Part shown: in pieces, positions 63,721 through 64,000 of the stretch
Layout: every line of letters begins with the position of its first letter
Numbering within the stretch: the stretch's first letter is position 1
Assembly: GCF_040183065.1 (NCBI RefSeq)
Contig: NC_091124.1
Span: 69,139,001-69,203,000 of the forward strand
Length of the DNA: 64,000 nt
Direction: 5' to 3'
Source: Periplaneta americana
Taxonomy: Eukaryota > Arthropoda > Insecta > Blattodea > Blattidae
Translations under genes and position numbers: made by a program
Notes under the pieces: generated by a model
Told to the model about the DNA's origin: nothing
Seen by the model: the letters and a program-made list of their open reading frames with translations, nothing else
The model's database searches: none

Positions 63721-64000
63721 TTATTTGACTTTTTTAGAGCTTAAATTTATTAAGAAAAATATGTTATTCACCAGTATTGGCTAAAATAAAACTCTTAGTA
63801 ATTTTAATACTTGACAGTTATGTAAATTTGATATATCTACTTTATTGAATTTCTGTAAAAAGTGAGTATTGTTATATAGGGAGGAAATGTTCATTTTTCA
63901 ATTATCGGTAGGGATGTAAGAATTTCACCAAGGACAGTGACATCCACTACACATTATAGCAGAAAAAAGACAAAATTCATTGCTATATTGTCTATTCCAC
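63721..64000. other. AT-rich end of window
   Basis: Nothing recognised. Confidence 0.5.

Overview
The window looks like nuclear DNA of an arthropod, most likely a blattodean insect (a Periplaneta-like cockroach). That assignment is inference. It rests on very AT-rich sequence (roughly one third G+C or less by eye), abundant tRNA-derived SINEs, LINE 3' ends of a kind I associate with cockroach assemblies, and many cut-and-paste DNA transposons. There are no operons, ribosome-binding sites or bacterial genes. No complete host protein-coding gene is recognisable. At most two short exon-like islands (about 1815-2168 and 18133-18251) are visible, so most of the window is probably intronic, UTR or intergenic.

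Layout. 1-12,050: AT-rich, almost free of transposons, with one GC-richer exon-like island and trinucleotide microsatellites. 12,050-14,770: a decayed LINE RNase H tail, a 948-bp inverted-duplication (foldback) element built from two copies of a mariner-type transposase 3' end, and two SINEs. 14,770-31,100: mostly AT-rich spacer with triplet repeats, one 183-bp MITE and one mariner scrap. 31,100-43,200: dense transposons, including foldbacks, a PIF/Harbinger-like element, a DUF4371-type hAT, a ~700-bp element with ~100-bp terminal repeats, and SINEs with a LINE inserted in one of them. 43,313-49,160: five tandem copies of a ~225-280 bp unit invaded by three elements. The first is an apparently intact hAT (43705-45900) with matching ends, an exact 8-bp target-site duplication and an uninterrupted 494-codon transposase. 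The others are a composite insertion and a decayed Tc1-like element. 49,200-51,560: LINE 3'-end fragments and a SINE. 53,000-59,450: four more hAT-type remnants or elements, one of which carries a LINE ORF1 and a nested element with 34-bp perfect inverted repeats. 59,450-62,990: AT-rich spacer. 62,995-63,718: an internally deleted mariner.

How the parts relate. The only gene likely to make a working protein is the hAT transposase at 44179-45663. Its element is complete and could mobilise itself and related short elements. Everything else recognisable is decayed or non-autonomous. The insertions form readable strata: MITE inside Harbinger-like element, LINE inside SINE, retro-insert inside hAT, and three elements inside a tandem array. 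Two palindromic octamers, TACCGGTA (21 sites) and TAGGCCTA (9 sites), are far commoner than base composition predicts and are the most unusual genome-scale signal.
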